The notes under the pieces were generated by a model. It saw only the letters and a program-made list of their open reading frames with translations. It searched no databases and was not told where the DNA came from. Positions 36,455 to 44,345 of a stretch of DNA of 64,000 bases are shown one piece after another. The position numbers were made by a program, and so were the translations under genes. The first letter of the stretch is position 1. Each line of letters begins with the position of its first letter. This DNA is from Caulifigura coniformis (lineage in GTDB: Bacteria; Planctomycetota; Planctomycetia; Planctomycetales; Planctomycetaceae): positions 5,406,314 through 5,470,313 of the forward strand of contig NZ_CP036271.1 of NCBI RefSeq assembly GCF_007745175.1, in the 5' to 3' direction.

Positions 36455-36870
36455 GATGGGGAATTGTATGGAGATGGCCGGTCATCCGCATCGTCGAATC
36501 GCGAACGTGTTGCAGGCCGGAGGAGAGTTTCTCGGAAGTGGTTGCGGCGGGGGCTGGATGCAGGCCAGGTGGCGGGCGGGAAAATGGTCCAGGGGCGGCG
36601 ACGGCAGGCCCCCGGAGCAGTGCGGTGAGGCGGGCGGACGAATCGTTGCTACTGGAACAATCAGCTCGCGACTGTCAACCCAACCTCGCTAGACTACTCA
36701 CTTTTTGCGTGACTGGCACCTCTTCAGCAGCTAGAGTTCTTTTCAACGACACGGCGGAAACGCGCCATGTTCGGACTCGACCCTTTGGGGGGTCATCGTT
36801 TTTGGGTGGGCTGAGATGCCCGTCGCTGGCGGTCGGAGTCGCCGGCGTCTGCACTTTGGAGGATTTGAGA
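36455..36870. other. Intergenic region between cysI and the Cys-rich secreted protein gene
   Basis: These 416 bp separate divergent genes. I see no conserved reading frame. A TAGACT at 36690-36695 could be a -10 for the rightward gene, but no convincing -35 accompanies it, so the leader of that gene may be about 170 nt. Confidence 0.4.
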
Positions 36871-37425
36871 ATGCGGAAGTCCCTTTTTGTCCTGATGACC
36901 GGCCTCACGCTGGTCGCGAATGTCGCGAACGGCGGCCTGTTCAACCTGCGGGCCCGTCTCGTGGGGCGGACGGAAGTTGAAAACGCCGATCCCGCATCGG
37001 ATGTCCTGCGGGTCACCGAGGGCTATCGCGGTCGCATCGCCTATGAACCGCAGCCCACGCCGGCCGACCTGCCGCCGATGGCTTCGCCCACGCCGATGCC
37101 GGCGCCCATCATCATCGCGCCGCAGTCGACTCCCGAGGACGTTGCCGTTCCCGTGCAGACCCTGCACATCGCCCCGGCCGTGTACCACAACGTGAAGGTC
37201 CGCCAGGGCTGGAAGGCTCATCCCTGTGCCGTGCCGATGCAGGTGGCCGTTGCCGACCCCTGCAACCCCTGCTGCCAGGTGTGCGTCGAGATCTGCGTTC
37301 CGCCCTGTGCGGTCGCTGACATCCGTTGCACCCGTCGCGGAAACGGCGTGGTTTACGACTTCGGAAAGTACGAAGTCGAGATCAAGCAGCGCGGTGAACT
37401 GCTGGTCGTTGATTACGACCGCTAA
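36871..37425 (+). CDS. Secreted protein with Cys-rich C-terminus
   Basis: The product is 184 residues from the ATG at 36871, preceded by GGAGG. It has a signal peptide (LFVLMTGLTLVANVANG), a central Pro/Met/Ala-rich linker, and a C-terminal domain with about nine Cys in 50 residues (DPCNPCCQVCVEICVPPCAVADIRC). The last 30 residues form beta-hairpins (GNGVVYDFGKYEVEIKQRG). The cysteine spacing suggests disulfides or metal binding outside the cell. The family was not recognised. A strong terminator follows at 37471. Confidence 0.75.
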   Translation: MRKSLFVLMTGLTLVANVANGGLFNLRARLVGRTEVENADPASDVLRVTEGYRGRIAYEPQPTPADLPPMASPTPMPAPIIIAPQSTPEDVAVPVQTLHIAPAVYHNVKVRQGWKAHPCAVPMQVAVADPCNPCCQVCVEICVPPCAVADIRCTRRGNGVVYDFGKYEVEIKQRGELLVVDYDR

Positions 37426-37470
37426 GTGACTGCGTCCGGGCGTTGTCGAACGCTCGCTCGATTGAACATG

Positions 37471-37504
37471 AGGCCGCACCGGTCAGACTGGTGCGGCCTT
37501 TTTT
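37471..37504 (+). terminator. Intrinsic terminator
   Basis: A 10-bp GC-rich stem (37471-37480 against 37490-37499) is followed by six T residues. It lies 45 bp after the stop of the Cys-rich secreted protein. Confidence 0.9.
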
Positions 37505-37534
37505 CGTTTTCCGGTGGCAGGCGTAAGGCGAGTT

Positions 37535-38107
37535 ATGAATTGGCGACACGATGACTGGGGGGGCGACCTGCCCGTAGTGGCCGCTGAACGCGTCGTGCTC
37601 CGCCCGCTCTCCGAAGGGGATACGGATTCGCTCTTCGAACTGTTCTCCGACCGCGAAGTGATGCGGTTCTGGAGTTCACTGCCCATGTCGTCGCGGGATG
37701 ACGCGGTCGCCCTGCTCCAGGAGATCCGTGACCATTTCGCCGCCCGACGCCTGTTCCAGTGGGGGATTGCGGACCGCGTGTCCAATCAGGTTGTCGGGAC
37801 ATGCACGCTGCTGAATCTCGACTACGCCAACCTGCGGGCGGAAATCGGGTTCGCCCTGAATCGCCGCTACTGGGGGACAGGACTGGCGCGCGAGGGCGTG
37901 TCGGCCCTCGTGGCGTTCGCGTTTGACACGCTTGGGCTTGAGCGGATTGAAGCCGACACCGATCCGCGAAATGAGCGTTGCCGACGCCTGTTAACCCGGC
38001 TCGGATTTCGTGAAGAGGGCCTGCTCCGCGAGCGCTGGCGCGTTGGCGGCGAAGTGCAGGACTCGCTGATCCTGGGCCTGTTGAAGTCGGAGTGGACGAC
38101 AGACTGA
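37535..38107 (+). CDS. GNAT-family N-acetyltransferase (RimJ/RimL-like)
   Basis: A 190-residue acetyl-CoA-dependent acyltransferase. The ATG at 37535 is preferred over the GTG at 37514 because it places the conserved RVVLRPLSEGDTDSLFEL strand at the usual distance and has AAGGCGAG upstream. The acetyl-CoA loop reads RYWGTGLAREGVSALVAFAF, and the closing helix ERIEADTDPRNERCRRLLTRLGF is typical of the RimJ/RimL group. These acetylate protein N-termini or small molecules. Single gene after the terminator. Confidence 0.92.
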   Translation: MNWRHDDWGGDLPVVAAERVVLRPLSEGDTDSLFELFSDREVMRFWSSLPMSSRDDAVALLQEIRDHFAARRLFQWGIADRVSNQVVGTCTLLNLDYANLRAEIGFALNRRYWGTGLAREGVSALVAFAFDTLGLERIEADTDPRNERCRRLLTRLGFREEGLLRERWRVGGEVQDSLILGLLKSEWTTD

Positions 38108-38110
38108 CGG

Positions 38111-38359
38111 TTATTTCGCTCGCGATGCTCTTGTCTGTTCGTTCAAACGCTGGAGGATGGGCTCCATCGCTTCCACCTCGGTGTAGTATCGGGCGCTGGG
38201 GTCGATCCGCTTGGCGCGAAGCCAGTCGATGTAGGCGCTCTGGCTCGGCAACGAGGAAAGCCAGGGGAGCACGACGAGCCAGACGAGACCGATCGCGAGG
38301 CCACTGGTGAGCAGGGCGAGGCCGCCGCGGGACTGCTTGAGAGGGGCCGCGGAATTCAT
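38111..38359 (-). CDS. Small membrane protein coupled to the YeiH-type exporter
   Basis: An 82-residue protein with one transmembrane helix (about residues 13-37, ALLTSGLAIGLVWLVVLPWL) and a charged C-terminal part. Its ATG overlaps the TGA of the upstream exporter gene by four bases, so translation is very probably coupled. That tight linkage suggests an accessory subunit or a product of the same operon. The family was not recognised. Confidence 0.75.
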   Translation of the reverse strand: MNSAAPLKQSRGGLALLTSGLAIGLVWLVVLPWLSSLPSQSAYIDWLRAKRIDPSARYYTEVEAMEPILQRLNEQTRASRAK

Positions 38360-39798
38360 GGCGTCGGCAGGTCCTCGCGGAAGATCACGCGGAACATGAG
38401 CCAGGCCATCGCAAGCGTCAGGCAGAGGTTGAGTGTCTGGCCGACGACGTAGAGCGTGAGCGCCTTTCCACCCTTGAGATAGGGAGCCAGTTCGCGGAAG
38501 TTCGTTTCTAGGCCAATGCTCACGAAGGCCAGGCAGAACAGCCAGCTTCGCAGCGGGATCGTGGTCCCTTTGGTCATGGCGCCAATCAATTCGGGGCCGC
38601 CTGTGAGCGTGCTGAAGAGGACTGAAAAGACGACCGAAGCCAGAAAGAAGCCGATGATGAAGCGGGGAAACCGTTTCCAGATTTCGCCGACGCCGAGCCG
38701 CTGCCCCCCTGGATTTCGCTCAACAAACGTGACCCAGTAGACCGAGACGCCAAAGGCGATGACTCCGATCAGGATATTCTGGATCATCTTGACCGTGGTC
38801 GCAGTTTCGAGGGCCTGTGTGCCGACGAGCGCACCCGCCGCAGCCACGGCGCCGGTGGAGTCGATCGTTCCGCCAAGCCAGGCGCCCGCGAGGGTCTGAT
38901 CCATGTTCACGGCGTTAATGATGGCTGGCATCACCACCATCATCCCGACGGTGAAAATCAGGGAGAGGCCGATCGCCAGCGAGAGTTCTTCCTTCTTCGC
39001 CTTACAGGCGGCGGCCGTGGCGATCGCCGCGGAGACGCCGCAGACCGACATGTCGGCCGAAATCACCATGTTCAGCGAGCGCGACTCGATCTTGAGAATC
39101 CGCTGTCCGAAGATGTAGGTGGCGATCAGGGTGATCGGCGTGCAGACCCATGACACGAACACTCCCGGAGCCCCCAGTGCGAGCAGCCGGCTCATGAGAA
39201 CTTCGGCCCCAAGGAGCACGAGGCCCGTCTTGATGTAGAACTCGGTTGCCACCGCTGGACGCAGCCAGTCGGGAGTTCCGATGGTGTTGCAGATCACCAG
39301 TCCCACCAGCAGGGCCCAGAGAGCGTATTCGAGATTGTACGCCTTGATCAGGCTTTGCCCCGCGAGAACGAACGACAGGGCAGCCAGCAGGAAGACGACG
39401 GGGAATGCTCTCAGAAACTTTTCGCCCTCTCCGCGGCGAACCTGCATGGCGATGCCGAAGACGATTCCGATTGCGAAGAATGCCCCGAGCATGCCGGGGA
39501 GAACGTTCATGGCCGGAGATTTCTCGGTGGCCGGCTTGATGAAGGCGTCGATAGGGTTCGACGTCCACGAGCCGGGAAACGCAAGCCACCTCGAGAGAGG
39601 GCTGGAGACCTTCACCGTTTCACCGGCCGAGATTTTCTCAGCGAGGTCGGCCGGCTTCGCCATCCAGACCGCGAGAAACGCAACCGCGAGGAAAAACGCT
39701 CCGCAGTAGATCGACCACCAGTCTTCGTGGGTCCGCATACTGGGGGTTGACGGGACGATTTCCGGAACAGGCGCGGACGGTTCGGCAGTCGGCATCAT
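38356..39798 (-). CDS. YeiH/UPF0324 family putative sulfate exporter
   Basis: A 480-residue inner-membrane protein with about eleven or twelve hydrophobic segments. Family signatures are YALWALLVGLVICNTIG, GLVLLGAEVLMSRLL, ISADMSVCGVSAAIATAAAC and AGAWLGGTIDSTGAVAAAGAL. Members were proposed to export sulfate or sulfonates, and in other bacteria are controlled by CysB-like regulators. Compared with the roughly 350 residues of E. coli YeiH, this protein has an N-terminal extension and an extra loop near residues 60-90. It shares an operon with the small membrane protein at 38111. The sulfite reductase (34679) and a TsdA-like cytochrome (40016, divergent) lie on either side. Confidence 0.9.
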   Translation of the reverse strand: MMPTAEPSAPVPEIVPSTPSMRTHEDWWSIYCGAFFLAVAFLAVWMAKPADLAEKISAGETVKVSSPLSRWLAFPGSWTSNPIDAFIKPATEKSPAMNVLPGMLGAFFAIGIVFGIAMQVRRGEGEKFLRAFPVVFLLAALSFVLAGQSLIKAYNLEYALWALLVGLVICNTIGTPDWLRPAVATEFYIKTGLVLLGAEVLMSRLLALGAPGVFVSWVCTPITLIATYIFGQRILKIESRSLNMVISADMSVCGVSAAIATAAACKAKKEELSLAIGLSLIFTVGMMVVMPAIINAVNMDQTLAGAWLGGTIDSTGAVAAAGALVGTQALETATTVKMIQNILIGVIAFGVSVYWVTFVERNPGGQRLGVGEIWKRFPRFIIGFFLASVVFSVLFSTLTGGPELIGAMTKGTTIPLRSWLFCLAFVSIGLETNFRELAPYLKGGKALTLYVVGQTLNLCLTLAMAWLMFRVIFREDLPTP

Positions 39799-40015
39799 TT
39801 CGACCGGAGAGATTTGTGGAAGGCGGGGACCGCCAAGGGGGGACAGTTACCATAGCTGGACCTGCCTGGCATGACTAACGCGTTCCAAAGTTGAGACGCG
39901 CAGAACCGTCAGCATGGGCGCGTCGTCTGTGGGGCATCGACGGTCGCAGGCCAAATCACGAGAGGCGTCTACGATCAATGTTTCGTAGCCCGCGTTGTTT
40001 CGCCTTCAGGAAGCG

Positions 40016-40918
40016 ATGTCGAACTCCCATATCTCACGAGCGTGCCTGGCGGCCGTGCTGTTCACAGCAGGCCTGTGCACGGCGATTCCGCTCAGCCATG
40101 TGAGGAGTGCGAACGCGCCGTCGACGCGGAGAATTCCTGAAGGGCCGCTTGGAGAAACGATCCAACTCGGCCGGACACTCGTCGAAAAGACCGCGACTCA
40201 CGACCTGACGAAGGCGTTTGTCGGGAATGATCTGAACTGTACCTCGTGTCACCTGGACAACGGCGAGCATCCGACGGCCGGAACGTTCCTCAAGACGGCA
40301 ACCGCCTATCCGGCCTGGTCCCCCCGCGAGAACCGGGTGATTACCCTCGAAGACCGGGTGCTGAACTGCTTCATGCGCAGCTGCAACGGAATCCGTCCTC
40401 CACTTGGGAGCAAGCCCTCGGTCGCGATCACGGCCTACATCACCTGGCTGTCCACCGGTGAATCGATCGCAATGAATGCCAGGAGTCCACATGGCCCGCT
40501 TGCGGTCCCGGCTCTGAAGATTGACCCCTCAACGGCCGATCGCGCCCGTGGCAGGCAGCTGTATGTGGACAAGTGCGCGGATTGCCACTCCGCCGACGGA
40601 GCGGGGCATGATGGCAATCCGCCCGTGTGGGGCCCGCGGTCGTACAACAGCGGAGCGGGACTGGCGAAAGACCACAATCTCGCCAACTGGCTCAAGGTGG
40701 CCATGCCGCTCGACGATGCCACGCTGGAGGACAAGGACGCCCTCGACATCGCGGCCTACGTGAACTCGCACCCGCGCCCGACGTTCGTGCTTCACGAGCA
40801 TCTGCCCGAAGAGTCGCGGCGCGGCGAGTACAACTCGGAGAGTGTTCCAGCAGGATCCGGGAATGATGTGAAGGTCGCTCCCGGCGGCGCGCCCGGAGAA
40901 AGTCCCCTTCGGGATTAA
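40016..40918 (+). CDS. TsdA-like dihaem c-type cytochrome (thiosulfate dehydrogenase family)
   Basis: The product is 300 residues from the ATG at 40016, preceded by AGGAAGCG. A signal peptide covers roughly residues 1-32. Two c-haem motifs are CTSCH (Cys75, Cys78, His79) and CADCH (Cys187, Cys190, His191). The stretch ENRVITLEDRVLNCFMRSCNG, then AYITWLSTG, matches TsdA thiosulfate dehydrogenases. In that family an unusual Cys ligates haem 1; Cys118 is the likely equivalent. Met230 (AMPLDDATLEDKDALDIAAYV) could ligate haem 2. The enzyme would oxidise thiosulfate to tetrathionate in the periplasm, or run in reverse. It is divergent from the exporter gene. Confidence 0.85.
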   Translation: MSNSHISRACLAAVLFTAGLCTAIPLSHVRSANAPSTRRIPEGPLGETIQLGRTLVEKTATHDLTKAFVGNDLNCTSCHLDNGEHPTAGTFLKTATAYPAWSPRENRVITLEDRVLNCFMRSCNGIRPPLGSKPSVAITAYITWLSTGESIAMNARSPHGPLAVPALKIDPSTADRARGRQLYVDKCADCHSADGAGHDGNPPVWGPRSYNSGAGLAKDHNLANWLKVAMPLDDATLEDKDALDIAAYVNSHPRPTFVLHEHLPEESRRGEYNSESVPAGSGNDVKVAPGGAPGESPLRD

Positions 40919-41230
40919 TGTCGAGACGCTGAGGCGGAGCCTTCTTCACGGATCGCGGGCAGAGATTCTTTGCAGACGGCGGGAACGAACGACTGCGCGG
41001 GTGCACAGAGGTTGACCGTTCGCCGGGGGCGGGCAGCTGATGGATCGGTCGGGCGAGTCTCAAGGCGCGCGCGTCCCGGAACGGGCATCGGGGCCCAATC
41101 GATGGCGTTGGCCCCCCGTCACCCTCGATTCCCGTCGACGCGTCGGTCAGAATTGAACCAAGTGCGGCCGCGGGTCCTTGCTCTCTGATATGAGGTCCTA
41201 GCTCTCTCTCTCCAACTTGAGGTGCTCGTC
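40919..41230. other. Intergenic region after the TsdA-like gene
   Basis: In these 312 bp I see no conserved reading frame, clear hairpin terminator or good promoter. The last 60 bases are CT-rich (GCTCTCTCTCTCC at 41201-41213) and lead into a GAGG Shine-Dalgarno for the next gene. Confidence 0.4.
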
Positions 41231-42058
41231 ATGTTGCGACCAATTCTTAGAACGGTCTCTCTCGGCGTCGCGGTGGCCTTTTCTGCAAGTCTTGTCTCGG
41301 CCGTCGATTCACCAGGGGCTGCCACGACGAATGTTGTGAATGCCTCGGCATCGAAGACAGCCCTCCGGTCCGGTCGAGTCATGCTCGTGAATGGAGCGGT
41401 CACTGGCACGATCCAGTCGATTGACTCCGGCGGCGCCGTCCGGGTGCTGTCCGACATCACGGTTTCGTTCTATCGCAACGGGTCTCTCTCGGCGCAAGCT
41501 CTTCCCGCCCCGGATGGAACATTTACTGCCCGCCTGTCACCCGGCTCCTATACTCTGGTGGCCTATGGACCGGGAGGATATTGCACTTACGGTCTTGAAG
41601 CGGTGGGGAATCCCAATGACCTCACCGCCGCCAGCCAGATCGAATCGCTGGCGATTCCGCCATCGGATTTCGGCGCCGCGCACTCCATCGCGAGACGCTA
41701 TGCAGGGCGGTCGTCGGTGGGGCCCGTGCCAACGGTCGCCGACACCTCTCTGGTTCAGCAGGGCACGCAGGCTGAAGGCCCGGAAACCAGCCTGAAGCAT
41801 CACACCGTGACCATCGAACCCGATGGCGGCGTTCCCGGTCGACTCAACCTGTCAAAGTCCGGGAACAAGACCCCCATGACCGCTTTTCTGGTCAGGGACG
41901 GCGCGATTGTGAAACAGACATCCGTCAGCTCCGACGGATCGTTCCGGTTCCTGAACGTCTCTCCCGGAAACTACTCATTTGTGACAGCCGGGGCTGCCGG
42001 CTTTTCGGCGTACTCGGTGGTCGTCGGCGGCCCATTGGCCCTGCACGCGACACGTTGA
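41231..42058 (+). CDS. Secreted carboxypeptidase-regulatory-like (beta-sandwich) protein
   Basis: The product is 275 residues from the ATG at 41231; GAGG lies about eight bases upstream, while a GTG three codons earlier overlaps that site. A signal peptide is present (LGVAVAFSASLVSA). Two Ig-like segments follow the SdrD-B/CarboxypepD_reg pattern: ITVSFYRNGSLSAQALPAPDGTFTARLSPGSYTLVAYG in the first half, and TAFLVRDGAIVKQTSVSSDGSFRFLNVSPGNYSFV at the C-terminus. Such domains act as structural stalks in secreted proteins. Nothing catalytic is seen. Confidence 0.75.
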   Translation: MLRPILRTVSLGVAVAFSASLVSAVDSPGAATTNVVNASASKTALRSGRVMLVNGAVTGTIQSIDSGGAVRVLSDITVSFYRNGSLSAQALPAPDGTFTARLSPGSYTLVAYGPGGYCTYGLEAVGNPNDLTAASQIESLAIPPSDFGAAHSIARRYAGRSSVGPVPTVADTSLVQQGTQAEGPETSLKHHTVTIEPDGGVPGRLNLSKSGNKTPMTAFLVRDGAIVKQTSVSSDGSFRFLNVSPGNYSFVTAGAAGFSAYSVVVGGPLALHATR

Positions 42059-42082
42059 GCCACGCCGCACGAAAGGTGGACC

Positions 42083-42116
42083 CGATCGGACCGCGCGAGA
42101 TGCCGCGGTCCGATCG
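42083..42116. terminator. Hairpin between convergent genes
   Basis: A perfect 13-bp inverted repeat (42083-42095 against 42104-42116) with an 8-nt loop lies between the ends of the Ig-like secreted protein gene and ligA. It has no T-run, so it may be a Rho-assisted terminator or an RNA-stabilising stem. Confidence 0.55.
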
Positions 42117-42160
42117 ACCTCCTGGGCGATCAGCATTCCCTCCAGCGGCGTCCCGGGAAG

Positions 42161-44272
42161 TCAGCTCCGGCCGATTCGCTTGAGGAACTCATCCTCGTCG
42201 ATCACTTCGACCCCCAGCGTTCTGGCCTTTTCCAGCTTCGACCCCGCCTCTTCGCCGGCGACCAGGAAGGCCGTTTTCTTCGAGACGCTGCTCGACGCTT
42301 TGCCGCCGAGATCGCGGATCATGCTTTCGATCTCGTCGCGTTTGTGCTTCGCGAGCGTTCCCGTGACGACGATCGACATGCCGGTGAGCGGCTTGTCGGC
42401 GGTCGGACCGGTCAACGCGCTGGCCAATGCCGCGGCTGTTGCTTTCCGGGCCTGGCGCTCTTCTTCGGGACGCGCCTCTCCGAAGTTCAGTCCGAGCTCC
42501 TTCAGCTCCTGAACAATGCGCTCGCCCGACTCCGAGTGAAAAAAGTCGAAGATGGCCCTGGCGATCACGCTGCCGACGTCGGGGGTCTCTGCCAGTTCCT
42601 CCAGAGGCTGCCGCGCGATCGAGTCGATTGACCCGAATTCCTGTTCGAGCGCGCGAGCCGTGCTGACGCCGACATGGCGGATGTTGAGAGCAGTCAGCAG
42701 TCGCCACACCGGCCGGCTGCGGGAAATCTCGATGCCTTCGAGGAGCTTCTCGACGGATTTCTCGCCGAGTCGTTCGAGCTCGAGTAGTCGCTCGCGTTTG
42801 TCCTTGAGTCGATAGACATCGGAAAGACTGGTCAGCAGCCCTTCCGCCGTCAGCTGTTCGACAAGTTTTTCGCCCATGCCGGAGATGTCCATCGCCTGTC
42901 GCGAGGCGAAGAAACGGAGCGTTTCCCGCAACCGGGCGGGGCAATCGGGATTGATGCAGCGGACGTACACGCCTCCTTCGTCCCGGGCGACGTCGCCGCC
43001 GCACTCGGGGCACTTCTCGGGAAACTGGAACTCGACTTCGTCCCCCGTGCGGCGTTCGAGTTCGACGCGGACCACGTGCGGAATCACTTTGCCGGCCTTC
43101 TCGACGACGACCCAGTCGCCAATGCGCACGCCCAGTCGCTCCAGTTCGTCGCGGTTATGAAGGCTCGAGCGTGAGACCGTGGTCCCTGCAATCTCGACGG
43201 GCGCCAGGTTGGCCACGGGCGTGAGCGCCCCGGTCTTTCCGACCTGCACATCAATCGAGAGGACCTGCGTCACCGCTTCATACTTCTCCCACTTGTAGGC
43301 GACGACCCAGCGGGGGCTCTTGGAGGTGGTCCCCAGGGTTTCACGAAGAGTCAGCTGGTCGACCTTGATCACCAGACCGTCGACTTCGAAATCGAGATCG
43401 TGAAGCCCCTCCATGAGCTGGCCGCACCATTCGAGCGTCGCATCAACGCCCGTCCGGCGTTCGACGCGTGGCGTGGTCGGGACGGCGCACGCCCGGAGAG
43501 CTTCCAGAAACTGCAGATGGGTGTCGAACTCGATCCCTGCTCGATCGCCGATTCCATGTGCAAAGAACCGCAGCTTTCGGCGCTGCGATTCGACAGGGTC
43601 GAGCAGCTTCAGCGCTCCGGCTGCGGCGTTTCGTGAATTCGCGAACGGAGATTCGCCCCGTTCCTGCTGCTGACTGCGGAGGAGTGCGAAATCGCGATTG
43701 GCAATGAAAATCTCACCCCGAATCTCGATGTGCTCGGCTTCTGACAGTGCTGTGGCGATTGTCTTCGCGTCGTGATGGGCCTGATCATCGACAACCAGGC
43801 GATCCGGGACGCTCCGCATCGGGCGGATGTTGTGCGTGACATCATCCCCCTGCCTGCCATCGCCCCGCGTGACCGCCTGCACCAGCCGTCCCTTTTCATA
43901 GACGAGCGCGACGGCGACGCCATCGATCTTGTATTCGACGGTGTAGTCCACGCTCTCGACGCCCAGTGCCTTGCGGACCCGCTGGTCGAACTCGCGGACT
44001 CCGGCCTCATCGTAGGAGTTGTCGATCGACAGCATCGGGATGCGATGCTGCACTGTCGTGAATCCGGCAATCGGTGCGCCGCCAACTTTGTGCGTCGGGC
44101 TGTCGGGCGAATCGAGCTCGGGATGCTCCTGCTCGAGCTGTTGCAGCCGCTTGAGCAACAGATCGAAATCGAGGTCCGTAATCTCCGGAGCGGCCTCGAT
44201 GAAGTACAGGCGATTGTGCCGGTCGATTTCGCGGCGCAGGCGATCGACTTCGTTCGCCGGAGATTCGGACAT
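42161..44272 (-). CDS. ligA: NAD-dependent DNA ligase LigA
   Basis: LigA seals nicks in duplex DNA using NAD and is essential for Okazaki-fragment joining. The product is 703 residues from the ATG at 44272; the frame extends 18 codons upstream. Domains in order are Ia with the NMN-binding Tyr/Asp (LDFDLLL, SPDSPT), adenylation with the nucleophile Lys115 in EYKIDG, and an OB fold (KVIPHVVRVE). A four-Cys zinc finger (CPECGG, then CINPDC), helix-hairpin-helix repeats (AMDISGMGEKLVEQL) and a C-terminal BRCT (GMSIVVTGTLAKHKRDEIE) follow. Length and order are canonical. It follows the sulfatase gene by 73 bp on the same strand. Confidence 0.97.
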   Translation of the reverse strand: MSESPANEVDRLRREIDRHNRLYFIEAAPEITDLDFDLLLKRLQQLEQEHPELDSPDSPTHKVGGAPIAGFTTVQHRIPMLSIDNSYDEAGVREFDQRVRKALGVESVDYTVEYKIDGVAVALVYEKGRLVQAVTRGDGRQGDDVTHNIRPMRSVPDRLVVDDQAHHDAKTIATALSEAEHIEIRGEIFIANRDFALLRSQQQERGESPFANSRNAAAGALKLLDPVESQRRKLRFFAHGIGDRAGIEFDTHLQFLEALRACAVPTTPRVERRTGVDATLEWCGQLMEGLHDLDFEVDGLVIKVDQLTLRETLGTTSKSPRWVVAYKWEKYEAVTQVLSIDVQVGKTGALTPVANLAPVEIAGTTVSRSSLHNRDELERLGVRIGDWVVVEKAGKVIPHVVRVELERRTGDEVEFQFPEKCPECGGDVARDEGGVYVRCINPDCPARLRETLRFFASRQAMDISGMGEKLVEQLTAEGLLTSLSDVYRLKDKRERLLELERLGEKSVEKLLEGIEISRSRPVWRLLTALNIRHVGVSTARALEQEFGSIDSIARQPLEELAETPDVGSVIARAIFDFFHSESGERIVQELKELGLNFGEARPEEERQARKATAAALASALTGPTADKPLTGMSIVVTGTLAKHKRDEIESMIRDLGGKASSSVSKKTAFLVAGEEAGSKLEKARTLGVEVIDEDEFLKRIGRS

Positions 44273-44345
44273 GGCGGGCGGTGCAGCGAGAAACGTTCCC
44301 GGCCTGACGCAGGCCGGGCATTGCATTGATGAGGAACGTCCGGGA

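Noticed and set aside
36640-36700. Promoter TTGACA on the minus strand near 36675
   Set aside because: A perfect TTGACA is present in the cysI direction but no -10 element occurs at 16-18 bp.
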